DNA of 64,000 nucleotides from Eretmocerus hayati (lineage: Eukaryota > Arthropoda > Insecta > Hymenoptera > Aphelinidae), in assembly GCA_029851415.1 (NCBI GenBank), contig CM056744.1, positions 66,954,172 to 67,018,171 on the forward strand. Direction: 5' to 3'. Under the pieces are notes generated by a model that worked only from the letters and a program-made list of their open reading frames with translations, did no database searches and was not told the origin of the DNA. Made by a program: the position numbers and the translations under genes. Of this stretch, positions 21,740 to 31,949 are shown piece after piece (the first letter of the stretch is position 1; the number at the start of each line of letters is the position of its first letter).

Positions 21740-22051
21740 ATGACGACCCAGCTCGGCAGTCAGCAACCTGAAGCGGACACTTCCCACATAAGCTTAGAAG
21801 ATTGCACTATTTGGAGTGACTCCAAAATTATTCTTCACTGGCTGGAAGGCGATCATACCACCGGAAATGATTTTGTCGACAACTGTGTAGCCCTTATGAA
21901 CGAACTGACACCAGGAGCGTCCTTGCGACATGTACCGATAAAGCAGAATCCGGCCGATGTTGCATCAAGGGGGTGCTCAACATACTATCTGGAGAATCGT
22001 CCAATATTGTGGAGTGGACCGGAATGGCTGCAAAACCCCCGGTGCAAGTAG
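21740..22051 (+). pseudogene. RNase H region of BEL3
   Basis: 103 residues. WSDSKIILHWLEGD carries the usual BEL RNase H D-S block. HVPIKQNPADVASRGC then WSGPEWL is the typical end of the domain. The preceding reverse transcriptase and the first RNase H catalytic residues are missing because of the internal deletion. A stop at 22,049 ends the frame. Confidence 0.82.
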
Positions 22052-22294
22052 CCAACCAGTTTAGACCTTGGGAACGTCACCAGATCTGTTCAAACCATCC
22101 GATGTTTGACAACTAACTCGAATCAGCCGTTCGTCTGCAGCATCGTAGACAAATGTTCGAAGTTGGAACTCCTCCTGATAGTAATTGTCCGATGTCAACG
22201 ACTGACTGCATGGATTGCGGAGCATCACTGCAAACCAACGGCGGGGTCTTTGAGTGGATAAATCACGTCCGTTGAACTCAGGAGAGCCTTCCTT

Positions 22295-23640
22295 GTGTGT
22301 GTTCGTTCCAGTTACCAACACAGCTCCAGCGAAGAGATCAAGCGCCTCAAGAAGGAGGACTGCGTGAAGAACGTCAGTGAGTTACGATCGCTATCTCCTT
22401 GCATCGATGGTGATGGAATGGTACGAGTTGGGGGTCGGCTTCAGAACTCCCACTCACCGGTTGAAGGGAACCAACCAGTACTATTGGACGGCAAATCTCA
22501 CCTTGCTCGACTGATTATCGACCGTGCTCACCGGCGCAGTTTGCATGGAGGGTTTCGAGTAACTTATGCGTATACTCTCAAAGATGCTTGGATTGTCGGA
22601 GGTTCGAGAATGATCAGAAAACATCTCCGGAACTGCGTCAAATGTGTAACGGACAGTTCACGACCAATGGTACAGATGATGTGTCAGTTACCTAAAGCAC
22701 GTGTTACCGCAAGCAAAGCGTTCAACAAATGCGGTCTCGATTACGCAGGACCGTTTCAAATTCTCAGTAGTAAAGGTCGAGGGATCCGATCTACCAGAGG
22801 CTATATGATTTTGATCATGCACCAAGGCTATTGATTCGGAATTAGCCGCAGATATGAAAGTCTCCAGCCTACAAGCTGCTCTAACTCGATTCATCAATCG
22901 AAGAGGAAGGCCATCAGAGATATGGCGCGAAAATGGTGCAAGCCTTTAAGGTGCAAATTTGGAGCTCGGGAGTTTGATTCGAGCTGCCGAAATTGACTGG
23001 AATCTGGTGGAAGGAACCTTATCGGAGTCGGGAATCGTTTGGAATTTCATCCCACCAGCGGCACCACATTTTGGAGGTTTGTGGGAAGCTGGAGTGAAAT
23101 CGGCCAAAACCCATCTTAGACGCCTTATTGGTCCGAGAAAGCTGACTTTCGAAGAATTTTCGACTATTCTATCTGAGGTAGAGATGGTGTTGAGCAATAG
23201 ACCTCTGACTCCGTTGACTGGCAACTTGGACGACGTAACCGCTTGGACTCCAGCTCACTTTCTCGGAAGTGAACCCTCGCAAGGTACGCTCCGGCCATCC
23301 CTTGCTCATCGGAACTTGAATAATTCAACACATTGGAGCTGGTCAAAGGATTGCGAGACCACTTCTGGGAACGTTGGAGCGAAGAATACCTCAATACGTT
23401 GCAACAGCGAGTCAAGTGGACACGGCTCAAGGAAAATCGAATGGTCGGAGATCTCGTTATTATCTTGGATCCAAACATGTTACGTCCAGATGGTAGATAG
23501 CCATCAAGGAGAGTGATTGCCACAGTACCTGGACCAGATGGTCTCGTCAGGGTTGCAGTTGTCCGTACCGAGAATAGAAAAGTCAGAAGACCAATAACCA
23601 AATTAGCTCGTCTACCCATAATGCAAGAGCATCATGTTTA
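22295..23640 (+). pseudogene. Integrase and DUF5641 of BEL3
   Basis: From 22,295 the frame has VRVGGRLQNS, an HH-CC zinc-binding region (AHRRSLHGG ... LRNCVKCV) and GLDYAGPF with the first catalytic D. A shift near 22,830 moves the next part. The second D block reads IWRENGASL, so the D is replaced. The third block APHFGGLWEAGVKSAK keeps its Glu in the 22,959-23,516 frame. The DUF5641 segment (GDLVIILDPNM, PGPDGLVRVAVV, ITKLARLP) is again shifted and ends near 23,640. Inactive. Confidence 0.85.
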
Positions 23641-23675
23641 ATTACATCATCGTTCCCGGAACGAGGCGGGCGGAA

Positions 23676-25228
23676 TGTTCGTTTCGCGCTGATGTTATGA
23701 GAGTATGAAGTTCGACCTTCATTCTTCTCACAAACCCTCTTGGGGTTGTTATTGTTGTTGTTGTTGTTGTTGATCGGAGAAGAGGTCTGCACATAAACAA
23801 CCTAAATAATTAAGGTGGATTCTGTGAGCTACTTCTTTCAACATATTCTTTCTCTAATGTACTCTCGATGAGCTTCCAAATGAGCACAATGTGGGCTCTG
23901 TACACTACCAGTGCAAAACTCCTCGTGGATTGATTTTTTCCTAAATTGACTTCTCGGCTTATGTGGCAATTGATCGCCATTTCACACGCTTTCCATGACA
24001 TGACTTCCATGCCTGTACGCAGATAGCACAACAAAAGGTCTTACGTGGACCGGACCATTGCCCTCGGCTATAGCTTCGAATTCTCAACCGAAACTCTGAA
24101 TTATTCTTGGAGGATAATTTTTCCAAGATTCCCAAGCTCGGTTCCGATTTTGATCCACCCAAACGTCTCGGAACTACGGTGTCGCCCATGGAAAACCTTG
24201 ATCATGTGAATTGCAGTCATGTATGTCACTGGAATCAGTCTCCACTATCTCATACAATCAGGAATCACAGGAAATCTCGGATCGGATGTGGGGAAGATCC
24301 CCCATGACGTGATTCTAGGATAGCGATTACTTGTCTCGAGAAACATGATTTCATGAGATGTTTTACAATGCATCATCCGGATCCTCTTTCCTCTACATTT
24401 CGAGATTGTTCGGAATCACAAAAAAATTCCCCAAAACGCCATTCTACACGTCTCTATCAATCTTGATTCTCAACTCGTTTCCTGCGCTGAGGTTCATAGG
24501 GAGGTCGCATGTCCTCCTCCCAGTGCCGAGAATCTTCGCATCACGCGGAATAACATCAGGATAGAGTATGATAGAATTGTATCGATCTCCATTCGTCATT
24601 CGGAGAAACCCCCAATCCATTGGAGGAGAATACAAGATTTCTTCAGTCTTGAATCTTGTGGCGGTATGGCAGGTCATAAGAGAAAAAAGAGAGTATATGA
24701 GGAAATCCCGGAAACTTTTGACTTTTGCTGTCACTCCTCGATCATTTGGGCTGTACGACATCTCATGAGGCCTAACCTGTCAAATTTTCTTCGTTCAGAT
24801 GTCCTGAAAGTGGACACCAAATGTGGGGTCGATTGGTGGATGCGGATAGATACTAGAGAGGGTCATGTGCGAGAAAACACCCGAAAATCGAGGAATTGAC
24901 GTATCACTCCGACTGACTCTCAAAATTCGTTGAGCTCTCACGGTTCTAGCGTACCACAGCGGGGTCTGTAACTTTGCAGGGATATTTCTAATGATCCAAA
25001 GTTGTGTTTTCTCTGTGGGAGATGTACATCAATGTACTGAGCCGTGACAGGCGTTGGACGGTCTGTCACTCCGTTTCAATAAGGAATCATCATCCTTGTC
25101 CTTAAGCTCATTCACTTTTCAGCGCATTCTAGAGGGACTCTGCGATGAACTCATTGTCTTACCCACGCAAAAACGAAGACATCGACCTATTGCACATCTA
25201 TGTACATCAATGGGGAAATCAAGGAATA
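23676..25228. other. Probable BEL3 LTR followed by unassigned DNA
   Basis: The sequence after the purine tract begins TGTTCGTTTCGCG, as a BEL 3' LTR should, but its right end cannot be found without a partner. A (TTG)n run lies at 23,745-23,772. The rest has no recognisable gene; small ORFs at 24,107 and 24,444-24,899 show no motif. Confidence 0.45.
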
Positions 25229-25233
25229 GCGTT
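25229..25233. repeat. BEL1 target-site duplication, left
   Basis: GCGTT directly precedes the left LTR and recurs as 51,776-51,780 after the right LTR. The two copies are 26.5 kb apart, which fixes both ends of the nested complex. Confidence 0.88.
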
Positions 25234-25724
25234 TGTTCGGGAGCTGAGGTGCTTCCCTTGGGGTTGAAACACGGGGATGAGGAGTCTGGAGCGGGGTTGG
25301 TGATCCAAGCCAGTAATTTGTAGATTTCGTGCAACTTCACAGAAAATCACATTCATTCACTGAAGCTTACGATTTAAATACACAGTTTGTCACTCGCGTC
25401 CAGTGCACTAAATCACTCGTGCGAGAGTGCACTTTTCTCATAATCCGCGAGCACACACAAAAGGTACTGTGGTCGATATGAACGGCCGATAGTCGATATA
25501 TATGTATATGTAATGAGCGATCGTCGCGTGTACGGGGTGAACAAAGATCCGCCGTGGGCCTTGGTCAAGGCTAAACTGATTTGGAGCTTTTGCGTGCTCT
25601 AGAGAAGAGGTAAGGCACACGCACGGCTATTGTAGTATTGGTGACATCGAACTCAATATAATGCAACTATTTCGGAGGAAAACGGCGAGCGCATCTCGCT
25701 GTACAAATATTCGAATCCTGAACA
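25234..25724 (-). repeat. 3' LTR of BEL1
   Basis: 491 bp, direct repeat of 51,286-51,775 with about 25 differences by eye. Shared blocks include GAGCTGAGGTGCT, AAACACGGGGATGAG and ACTCGTGCGAGAGTG. Confidence 0.92.
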
Positions 25725-25879
25725 TATGCCCGGGTGCGAGAATGAAGATCTCGCAGATAAATGCTTTGAACAGGTGACTATTTCTCTGAGATGGAAGAGA
25801 CAGATTGAAAAAGAATAAAAATTGGATATAAATTCAAAATGCTGAGAAAGAATGGAAATAAAGATTGCTTCTCTCAAAT
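25725..25879 (-). other. Short 3' untranslated part of BEL1
   Basis: Lies between the DUF5641 stop and the 3' LTR. It lacks an obvious purine tract next to the LTR on the minus strand, unlike element B and BEL3. Confidence 0.5.
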
Positions 25880-26378
25880 TTAGCTTGAATCATCATCGCT
25901 AATGGGTAACTTACATAACTTTGCCATTGGTCGGTCGTACTCAGACCTCGCTGTCTTCACACGTACAACTCGAATACGTCCATCTGGACCTGGGTATCGC
26001 TTAATAATACGACCTAACAGCCAGTGAGCGGGAGGTGCATTATCATCCGCAATTAAGACTAGATCGCCGATGGAAATTTCGGGCTGTGGAGTGATCCATT
26101 TATCACGTTTTTGAAGCGAATGTAGGTATTCGCTCGACCAAATTCTCCAAAACTGTTGGGCTAATCGACGCACCAGCTGCCATCGGGTAACTCTCGATTC
26201 TAAGGTATCCAGAAGGAATGGAGTGGGCACAGCTTTCAGTGGCTTGCCAATCAAAAAATGCCCGGGTGTGAGAGCTGAGAAATTTTCAGGATCATTATCC
26301 AGAGGTGCTATTGGACGCGAGTTCAAACAACATTTTCTTTCACACAACATCGTTTGAAATTTATCAATCGTGAGGGTA
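25880..26378 (-). pseudogene. Integrase end and DUF5641 of BEL1, beyond the insertion
   Basis: The frame picks up the helix after the integrase core (CLNSRPIAPLDND, then ALTPGHFLIGKPL). The DUF5641 domain follows: LAQQFWRIWSSEYLHSLQKR, then GDLVLIADDNAPP, WLLGRII and PGPDGRIRVVRV. It ends with a stop at 25,880, 155 bp before the 3' LTR. This piece lies 19.2 kb from its other half and is the clearest proof that element B inserted into BEL1. Confidence 0.9.
26375..26378. repeat. Element B target-site duplication, left
   Basis: GGTA precedes the left LTR of element B and is repeated at 45,590-45,593 after its right LTR. Four bases is normal for gypsy-type integrases. Confidence 0.85.
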
Positions 26379-26782
26379 TGTCCTATGGACTCATACTACA
26401 TCCTATAGCTCTATGCATTAGCTTACTTGTATATCTATAACCTACTTGTATATCTAGAGGTATACTCCCCGAAACTGCGCGTACCCACGCCAGTAGAGTT
26501 TTCCGTATTTGAGTGCGGAGCTAAATCAGCGAGGAGAGAGGAAATAGAAAAGAGGGGCGCCGAAAAGCGTCTAAGAGAAAAGGGTCTCTTGGCTTTTCAG
26601 GAGGACGCTGGGGACTATGCCTGTGTAACACCTGTGTAATACAGTGCCTGTTGTGCCCTCAAGCTGGCCGGAGGCTCTGTCGGCCAGCATGTAGTTGTAA
26701 TAAAGTATATTCACCGTTAATTTGGCTTACTCTTCCTGTCAATATCTTAGCTCCAGAGTCCAACCCCACCGAATAGGTGACA
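26379..26782 (+). repeat. 5' LTR of element B
   Basis: 404 bp, same length as the 3' copy. Contains a short direct repeat (ACTTGTATATCTA twice near 26,426-26,460), a GGGGCGCCGAAAAGCG block and the polyadenylation signal AATAAA at 26,699-26,704. Confidence 0.93.
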
Positions 26783-26785
26783 AAT

Positions 26786-26802
26786 TGGCGACCGTGACAG
26801 GA
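26786..26802 (+). other. Primer-binding site of element B (tRNA-Arg type)
   Basis: Three bases after the LTR: TGGCGACCGTGACAGGA. It is complementary to the arginine tRNA 3' end TCCTGTCACGGTCGCCA (recalled), the primer type of the 412/mdg1 lineage of gypsy elements. Confidence 0.82.
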
Positions 26803-27273
26803 CCTGGAGTCGCGGAAGTGTATATCGCGAGTGTATGTGAAACACCTAAGTTATACAGTGAAGGGAAGCCAAAGAGTGACGCGACTGCTATACAGTGGGA
26901 TGCTTCGCCAAGCCGAGACCCGCAGATTGCCGATCTCCTCATTGCAACTACAAAATATGCCGAAAGTGACACGTGAGAAGAGGCTTCTAATAAGCAACTC
27001 ATGGATATCTTTTGGTGGAGGTCGCAACAAAGCAGATCAGAAGTGAGTAAAAATCGCGAGAAGGGCGAGACGCTCAAGGCAGGAATGCAGTGAGTCGTCG
27101 CGTGAAGGTGTGAGAGAGATAGAGCGCTAGGAGGAAGGGCATGACTGCCGCTGCAGGGACCGCTAAGCTTACAGAGCCCTCTGCACGCCACCTCTTACGC
27201 GTACCAATGCGGTATTGTGCGTTCACTATGAGTAACAGATATTGGCTTATTTATTACATTTTTCATCAACGCA
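26803..27273 (+). other. Leader of element B
   Basis: About 470 bp, non-coding, with a G/A-rich stretch near 27,040-27,140. It precedes the first ATG of the Gag-position ORF. Confidence 0.55.
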
Positions 27274-28077
27274 ATGCACGAGATGAGTGATAATCACAAC
27301 ATACCTTATAATAGTCAAAGCCATACTATGAATTCGAAGATGAATCTTTCCAGTATGAAACCGCAAATGAAAATTAATATTGATGATCAAATGATTGACT
27401 ACGACTCTGTTTTCAAGATTCGGGGAATATTATCAGAAATAGAATATCACTGCGAAACTTTGCGAATGAATTCGCCTAGATTGCCGAATGAATATCAAAA
27501 CTTGGAACAAATGTTGAATGAAGTCATCAATATCAGGAGAAGAATGTGGCATTCGGGAGAAGATATTCAATCTATGATACTCAATTTTGAACTACTTCAA
27601 TGCAAATCAATGAAAAATCAGGATTCCCATGCTTTTAGTGAATTTGGAACTTTATCAATCATACGAGAAAAGGCTTCCACCTTAACGAATCAAATGAAAT
27701 CTGTAGAAATAACCTTGAAAAGCCAACATGGAACGGATGATAACTTGATGCCGTGGCGTTTTGATATGGGAGATGCGTCTAATACGCAACCATTGATCAC
27801 ACACCGTCAAGAATTTGTCCATTGGAAGAAATCGCTAGAGTCTAGCCTATCATCAGCAGCTATTAGATTGGGAGATTTGGAAAATCTACTACAGATGATC
27901 GAACCACTGATGACCGAGAGTGAAATAGAACATTCTGCTGTAGGTGGCCTCTTCTGTAGAGTATATGCGAATGATTCAGCTTCAACAGATCTCAAAGAAA
28001 AATTGAGACATCTACGGAACCAGTGCAGAAGGGGAACAAGAGCATTTTATGAAGTTATCAATATTCTCGAGGATTAA
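27274..28077 (+). CDS. Element B ORF1 (Gag position, unknown fold)
   Basis: 267 residues from the ATG at 27,274, the first long frame after the leader. No zinc knuckle or named domain is visible. The product is polar, with two predicted helical stretches (residues ~45-95 and ~190-260, repeated hydrophobic spacing such as LGDLENLLQMIEPL). It contains one M-G-D-A-S-N-T-Q-P motif (residue ~167) that recurs four times in the following frame. The TAA stop (28,075-28,077) is followed by a second in-frame stop (TGA, 28,102), and then the same frame stays open for 446 codons. The two may be one Gag interrupted by mutation, or two proteins. The Gag role is inferred from position only. Confidence 0.6.
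   Translation: MHEMSDNHNIPYNSQSHTMNSKMNLSSMKPQMKINIDDQMIDYDSVFKIRGILSEIEYHCETLRMNSPRLPNEYQNLEQMLNEVINIRRRMWHSGEDIQSMILNFELLQCKSMKNQDSHAFSEFGTLSIIREKASTLTNQMKSVEITLKSQHGTDDNLMPWRFDMGDASNTQPLITHRQEFVHWKKSLESSLSSAAIRLGDLENLLQMIEPLMTESEIEHSAVGGLFCRVYANDSASTDLKEKLRHLRNQCRRGTRAFYEVINILED
27774..27788 (+). promoter_or_regulatory. Coding hairpin 1 (TGCGT-CTAAT-ACGCA)
   Basis: A 5-bp perfect stem with a 5-nt loop inside ORF1. The same hairpin with little variation appears at four more places in the next frame. Function unknown; an RNA signal is one possibility. Confidence 0.5.
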
Positions 28078-28104
28078 CAGCAAATCGTAGCATCACATAT
28101 TTGA

Positions 28105-29448
28105 CTTTTGAACGAGACTTTATCAAGAATTAACCAATTGCCAATAGAGATCGATGAAAGTAAAGACACTCCAAGGAATGGAGTCATACGCTCGGACCTC
28201 AATCGAGGAATTTCCGGAAATTCTCTCGTTGTAACCTACGTCTATATGGAAGATGCGTCTAAAACGCAGCCGGCGGAGCAGGTCTCAAGTGATAACGACA
28301 GCAAAACAAGTATTGGATATATTAGTGAACCCTGTATGAGAATTGATACTTTCATAAATGAACAACTTTCTGAGCCGAAGGAGCGTCCAGTATGCATCGA
28401 TTCAGATAGCGAGATAATCAAAACTTCGAACAAAATTCATATTCAGCTGGAAGAAGCGTCTGATACGCAGCCAGTACTGGAAAGCTCTACGAAAAAACAT
28501 TTGAGTGAAGAATCCATTGTCAAAAGAGAGTATGTTGCAAACAGAGTTACTGACTCTACAAGAAGAAAGAGTTTTGCTGAGTCGAAGGAGCGCCTAGAAC
28601 GCATCGAGTCAGAAAAACCTAGGACGCGCCTGAAATGCGTTGATTATTCCGAATTCATCACTGAAAAAGGTCGTACTCCGATCCAATTTGAAGGTACATT
28701 CACAGAATCTTGTTCTAATGGAACGCAAGAGCAACCTGCTTGCGCAGTTTCGTTGAAGAACAATATCAAAAGTGTTGCACGTTGTCACGAGGAAGAAGCG
28801 TCTAATACGCAGCCAGTGGCAAATGAGGAAACACGAGAGAAACAAGCTCGCAGATGGAGACTTGAATTGGCACAGGAAAGCAGGGAGGGTAGAAATTCCC
28901 CAATCATTCCAAATTGTCATGTGGAAGAAGCGTCTAATACGCAGTCACTGAGAAGAGAGGAATCAAAACGCCAGTCAGATGTTGATTTGGTAAAAATAAA
29001 AAATGAAACTAAGCAACCGCAAAATGGCGTGAAATCAAAAAGGAGGATAAATAAGAAATCGAAGGATGAGTTGATACAAAAAAGGGTTGAAATTGACGAT
29101 CAGCCCATGATGCGACCTGATGAATGGGAGGAGCGCCAAGAACGTACCTGCTCATCAGAGGACAAACTTGTGGAACAAAAAATTCACTCAGTTGCAAAAA
29201 ATGAATCGGTTGAACAAACCAATAGAGAGGGAGAAGTGATCTTTAACCAAATGGATGAACAGAGAATGAAGAGAAGCAAAATCCCATTAATCTCCAAGCA
29301 GCTTAAGTTGATATCAGAATGGATCAAGTCAAAAGTGGAGTCTCGGAAAGAATACAAGGAAGGAAGAAAATCAGAGAATAACCGAGAATCCACAGAATAT
29401 CATTCTAAATTGATCATATATTCGGTTGAGAGTGAATATTCAAAATGA
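28105..29448 (+). CDS. Element B ORF2 with four D/E-A-S-x-T-Q repeats
   Basis: About 446 codons in the same frame as ORF1. There is no ATG at its start, so it needs readthrough or is a broken continuation. It is very hydrophilic, rich in E, K, R and S, probably largely disordered or coiled, with a basic stretch (SKRRINKKSKDEL) near residues 310-325. The block E-E-A-S-N-T-Q-P or variants appears four times (near 28,250, 28,451, 28,793 and 28,925). No similarity to a known protease or RT is seen. Confidence 0.55.
   Translation, partial: LLNETLSRINQLPIEIDESKDTPRNGVIRSDLNRGISGNSLVVTYVYMEDASKTQPAEQVSSDNDSKTSIGYISEPCMRIDTFINEQLSEPKERPVCIDSDSEIIKTSNKIHIQLEEASDTQPVLESSTKKHLSEESIVKREYVANRVTDSTRRKSFAESKERLERIESEKPRTRLKCVDYSEFITEKGRTPIQFEGTFTESCSNGTQEQPACAVSLKNNIKSVARCHEEEASNTQPVANEETREKQARRWRLELAQESREGRNSPIIPNCHVEEASNTQSLRREESKRQSDVDLVKIKNETKQPQNGVKSKRRINKKSKDELIQKRVEIDDQPMMRPDEWEERQERTCSSEDKLVEQKIHSVAKNESVEQTNREGEVIFNQMDEQRMKRSKIPLISKQLKLISEWIKSKVESRKEYKEGRKSENNRESTEYHSKLIIYSVESEYSK
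28254..28268 (+). promoter_or_regulatory. Coding hairpin 2 (TGCGT-CTAAA-ACGCA)
   Basis: Same stem as hairpin 1 with one loop change. It lies 480 bp (160 codons) downstream of it. Confidence 0.5.
28456..28468 (+). promoter_or_regulatory. Coding hairpin 3 (GCGT-CTGAT-ACGC)
   Basis: 4-bp stem, one loop change (CTGAT). In frame with the others. Confidence 0.5.
28798..28810 (+). promoter_or_regulatory. Coding hairpin 4 (GCGT-CTAAT-ACGC)
   Basis: 4-bp stem with the common loop, inside GAAGAAGCGTCTAATACGCA. Confidence 0.5.
28930..28942 (+). promoter_or_regulatory. Coding hairpin 5 (GCGT-CTAAT-ACGC)
   Basis: Same 20-base context as hairpin 4, 132 bp downstream of it. Confidence 0.5.
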
Positions 29449-29948
29449 AGTGTTCCACTAAAACATTTGGCGAAGAAGAAAATGAAGAAGAAGATCAGAC
29501 ATATGAATGGAGATGAAACCAGAGATTCGAGAGGATTCATTGCACATTCGGAGTACGGCGTGGATTTCCCAAATGAAGAAGTTCCAAGATTGAAATGGAT
29601 CACCCCAGGAAAATCAAGATTGCTGTGAAAGATGTCCTCAACACAATAATCGGAAGAACTTGCAGTATCTTTTCCCACAGATATAGCACCTGCACTCTGT
29701 CAGTGCTCTCAGGTAATCATAATTCTAAGAAACTTAGATCTTTTGAGTTATTTGTCCTAAAAGTAGGAGATCGAAAGTATAATTTACAATCTCAAATCAA
29801 ATTTTTCGAAACATAGTAATACGTATATCCAGAAAACTTCAAATCATGATTGTTGAAAGCTCTTGTGTCATCGAAAGGATATCAGTGTCTATACATATTT
29901 ATCTATTCATTTGATTTTTTGAAGAAGTCAAGCACGAAGCTCAGTTCC
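29449..29948 (+). other. Element B DNA between ORF2 and palindrome
   Basis: A frame at 29,595-29,816 (73 codons) has no recognisable motif. The rest is AT-rich. No RT or protease motif is seen where pol would begin. Confidence 0.45.
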
Positions 29949-30565
29949 ATATATATCGTATGACCCATCTATGGTGGACGCACCTTGGCATTTTTTTTCC
30001 TCGCGGGGTACAAATTCGATCGAAAATGATTTTTGAATGGTTCAACCGTTTGTCTTGGAAGGTGAGGTGAACAAATTCAGGAAATGGAAAATTCGATGCG
30101 AATTGGAAAATTTTTTTCCAAAAAATGCGAAAAAATACATTTGGGTGGTGGGATCGTGAAGATCGTGGAATTTTGGATATGGGATGAGTCGAGTGGTATT
30201 TTTTGGATTATCCAAAATCGATTGTCAAGGATCCAAAAATACCAAAAATTTGAATTTTCCAGTCATGGCGGGTGGATTCTGCCGGAAGCGTCGTGAAGGT
30301 TAGTATTCCCTGGGGGATTTGTTTTCGGTCAACCTGTATGTTTACATTTACTAATTTCTAACCCTATCTCAAATCGTTATAGCTACACGGAAAAAAATAG
30401 TTTGTTGGATTCACAAACGCCCGTTTGTTGGCTCTTGAATTTGTTATATTTACAAATGAATTTGTGAATATCACAAATGAAGGGTTTCACAAACGGATGT
30501 TTTGTTAGTCCAACAAATGTTTTGTTCGTTAGATTTCTACGTTATAGTCCGGTCTCCGGTGGACC

Positions 30566-31568
30566 TTTTGTTGGTCCGTAGGGCTCCAGCGAGGTGATTA
30601 CACCAATGTGTAGAGGGCATTTTCCTAAGAATTTTCCACCCTAGGTGGGCATTGTGCGTTTGTTCAAACCGGAGCTATGAATTTTTTAAATAATTAATTT
30701 TGAGGTCGTATATGTCCGTCGTGCTCCAGTGCTCACCATATGTTTATTTGGAAGCTTCTTCAGCGTAGATTGGAATGACGTCGACGTGGGAATTCTAGGT
30801 CTGTTCAAAATTGGAAAATTTGAGGGGTAAAAGGTCGATTTTTGTTGATAAAGGGGTAAAATGACGATTTTTCGCCAAAAACTCAAAAACAATGTGCTTA
30901 ATCGAAATTTTACAGGGATACTTTTCTGTTCATCTTTCTAAGATCTTTCAATTTGTATTCTTGTGTTTTTTCTCAGAAATGCGTCATTTCTGAGATACTG
31001 GCCTTGCAAGATGTGAAAACGGGAGTTTCGAACCTATCTTGGCGTGTAACTCGAGAATGATGCGCTTTATCGAAATTTTACAGGAATACTTTTTTATTCA
31101 TCTTCCTGAGGTCTTTCAATTTGTATTCTTCTGTTTTTCCTCAGAAATGACGTATTTCTGAGAAAAAACACAATTATACAAATTGAAAGATCTCAGGAAG
31201 ATAAACAAAAAAGTATCCTTTTAAAATTCCGATGAAGCACATTGTTTTTGAGTTTTTGGCGAAAAATCGTCATGTTATCCCTTTATAAACAAAAATCGAC
31301 CTTTTACCCCTCAAATGTTCCAATTTTGAATAAACCTAGAATGCCTACCTCGACGTTATTCCAATCTACGCTGAAGAAGCTTCCAAATAAACATATGGTG
31401 GGCACTCGAGCACGACGGAAATATACGACCTCAAAAATAATTATTTAAAAAATTCATAGCTCCGGTTTGAACAAACGCACAATGCCCACCTAGGGTGGAA
31501 AATTTTTAGGAAAATGCCCTCTACACATTAGTGTAGTTACCTCGCTGGAGCCCTACGGACCAACAAAA
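30566..31568. repeat. Inner inverted repeat of the left arm (modules M1 and M2)
   Basis: TTTTGTTGGTCCGTAGGGCT at 30,566 and its complement ending at 31,568 bound two ~425-bp modules in opposite orientation, about 90 percent alike. The centre carries a third, partial copy of the inner end (near 31,070-31,150). The same arrangement is mirrored in the right arm, giving four module copies. Confidence 0.85.
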
Positions 31569-31949
31569 CATTCAGCGAGATCGCACGGGCGGGACATTGT
31601 CAGAGTAATGCTGGGTGTTTGAATTTATTTTAAAGGACTTTGTGACGAATTCTTCGCTGAAGAAGCATCGTTAGACATATGACGCGGAGCAGGTGCCGAT
31701 ATGACAACATAACCTTTACAAATGTTTTAGTCATCACTCACCAGTCTATCATATTTGTCATCAAATTTCTCATCAAAAAGATGCAGGTCGGTTATTTTTT
31801 CCGATCGAATCTGTCTCTACAGTCAAATACGAATCAGATTCAGGTATTATCTGGATGTTCTAAGGAAGAGTCTCGTGGGAATTTGAGTACAAATTTATGA
31901 GAGAAATAGATTCCCTCGACATACATAGCCGATGAGATTCTGACGATAT

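Larger units (their letters stand above)
20427..23675 (+). mobile_element. BEL3: degenerate BEL/Pao remnant
   Basis: Plus-strand order: Gag with DUF1759 and zinc knuckles, part of RNase H, integrase zinc-binding region, integrase core and DUF5641, then a purine tract GAGGCGGGCGGAA (23,663-23,675) and a probable LTR starting TGTTCG at 23,676. Protease and nearly all reverse transcriptase are deleted between 21,676 and 21,740. Frameshifts and stops break every part. Confidence 0.85.

Noticed and set aside
29009..29393. Minus-strand frames inside element B ORF2
   Set aside because: Shadows of the K/E-rich coding strand.
30084..30296. Identical 70-residue frames in both palindrome arms
   Set aside because: Identity comes from the arms being near-identical DNA. 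Composition is that of AT-rich non-coding DNA.
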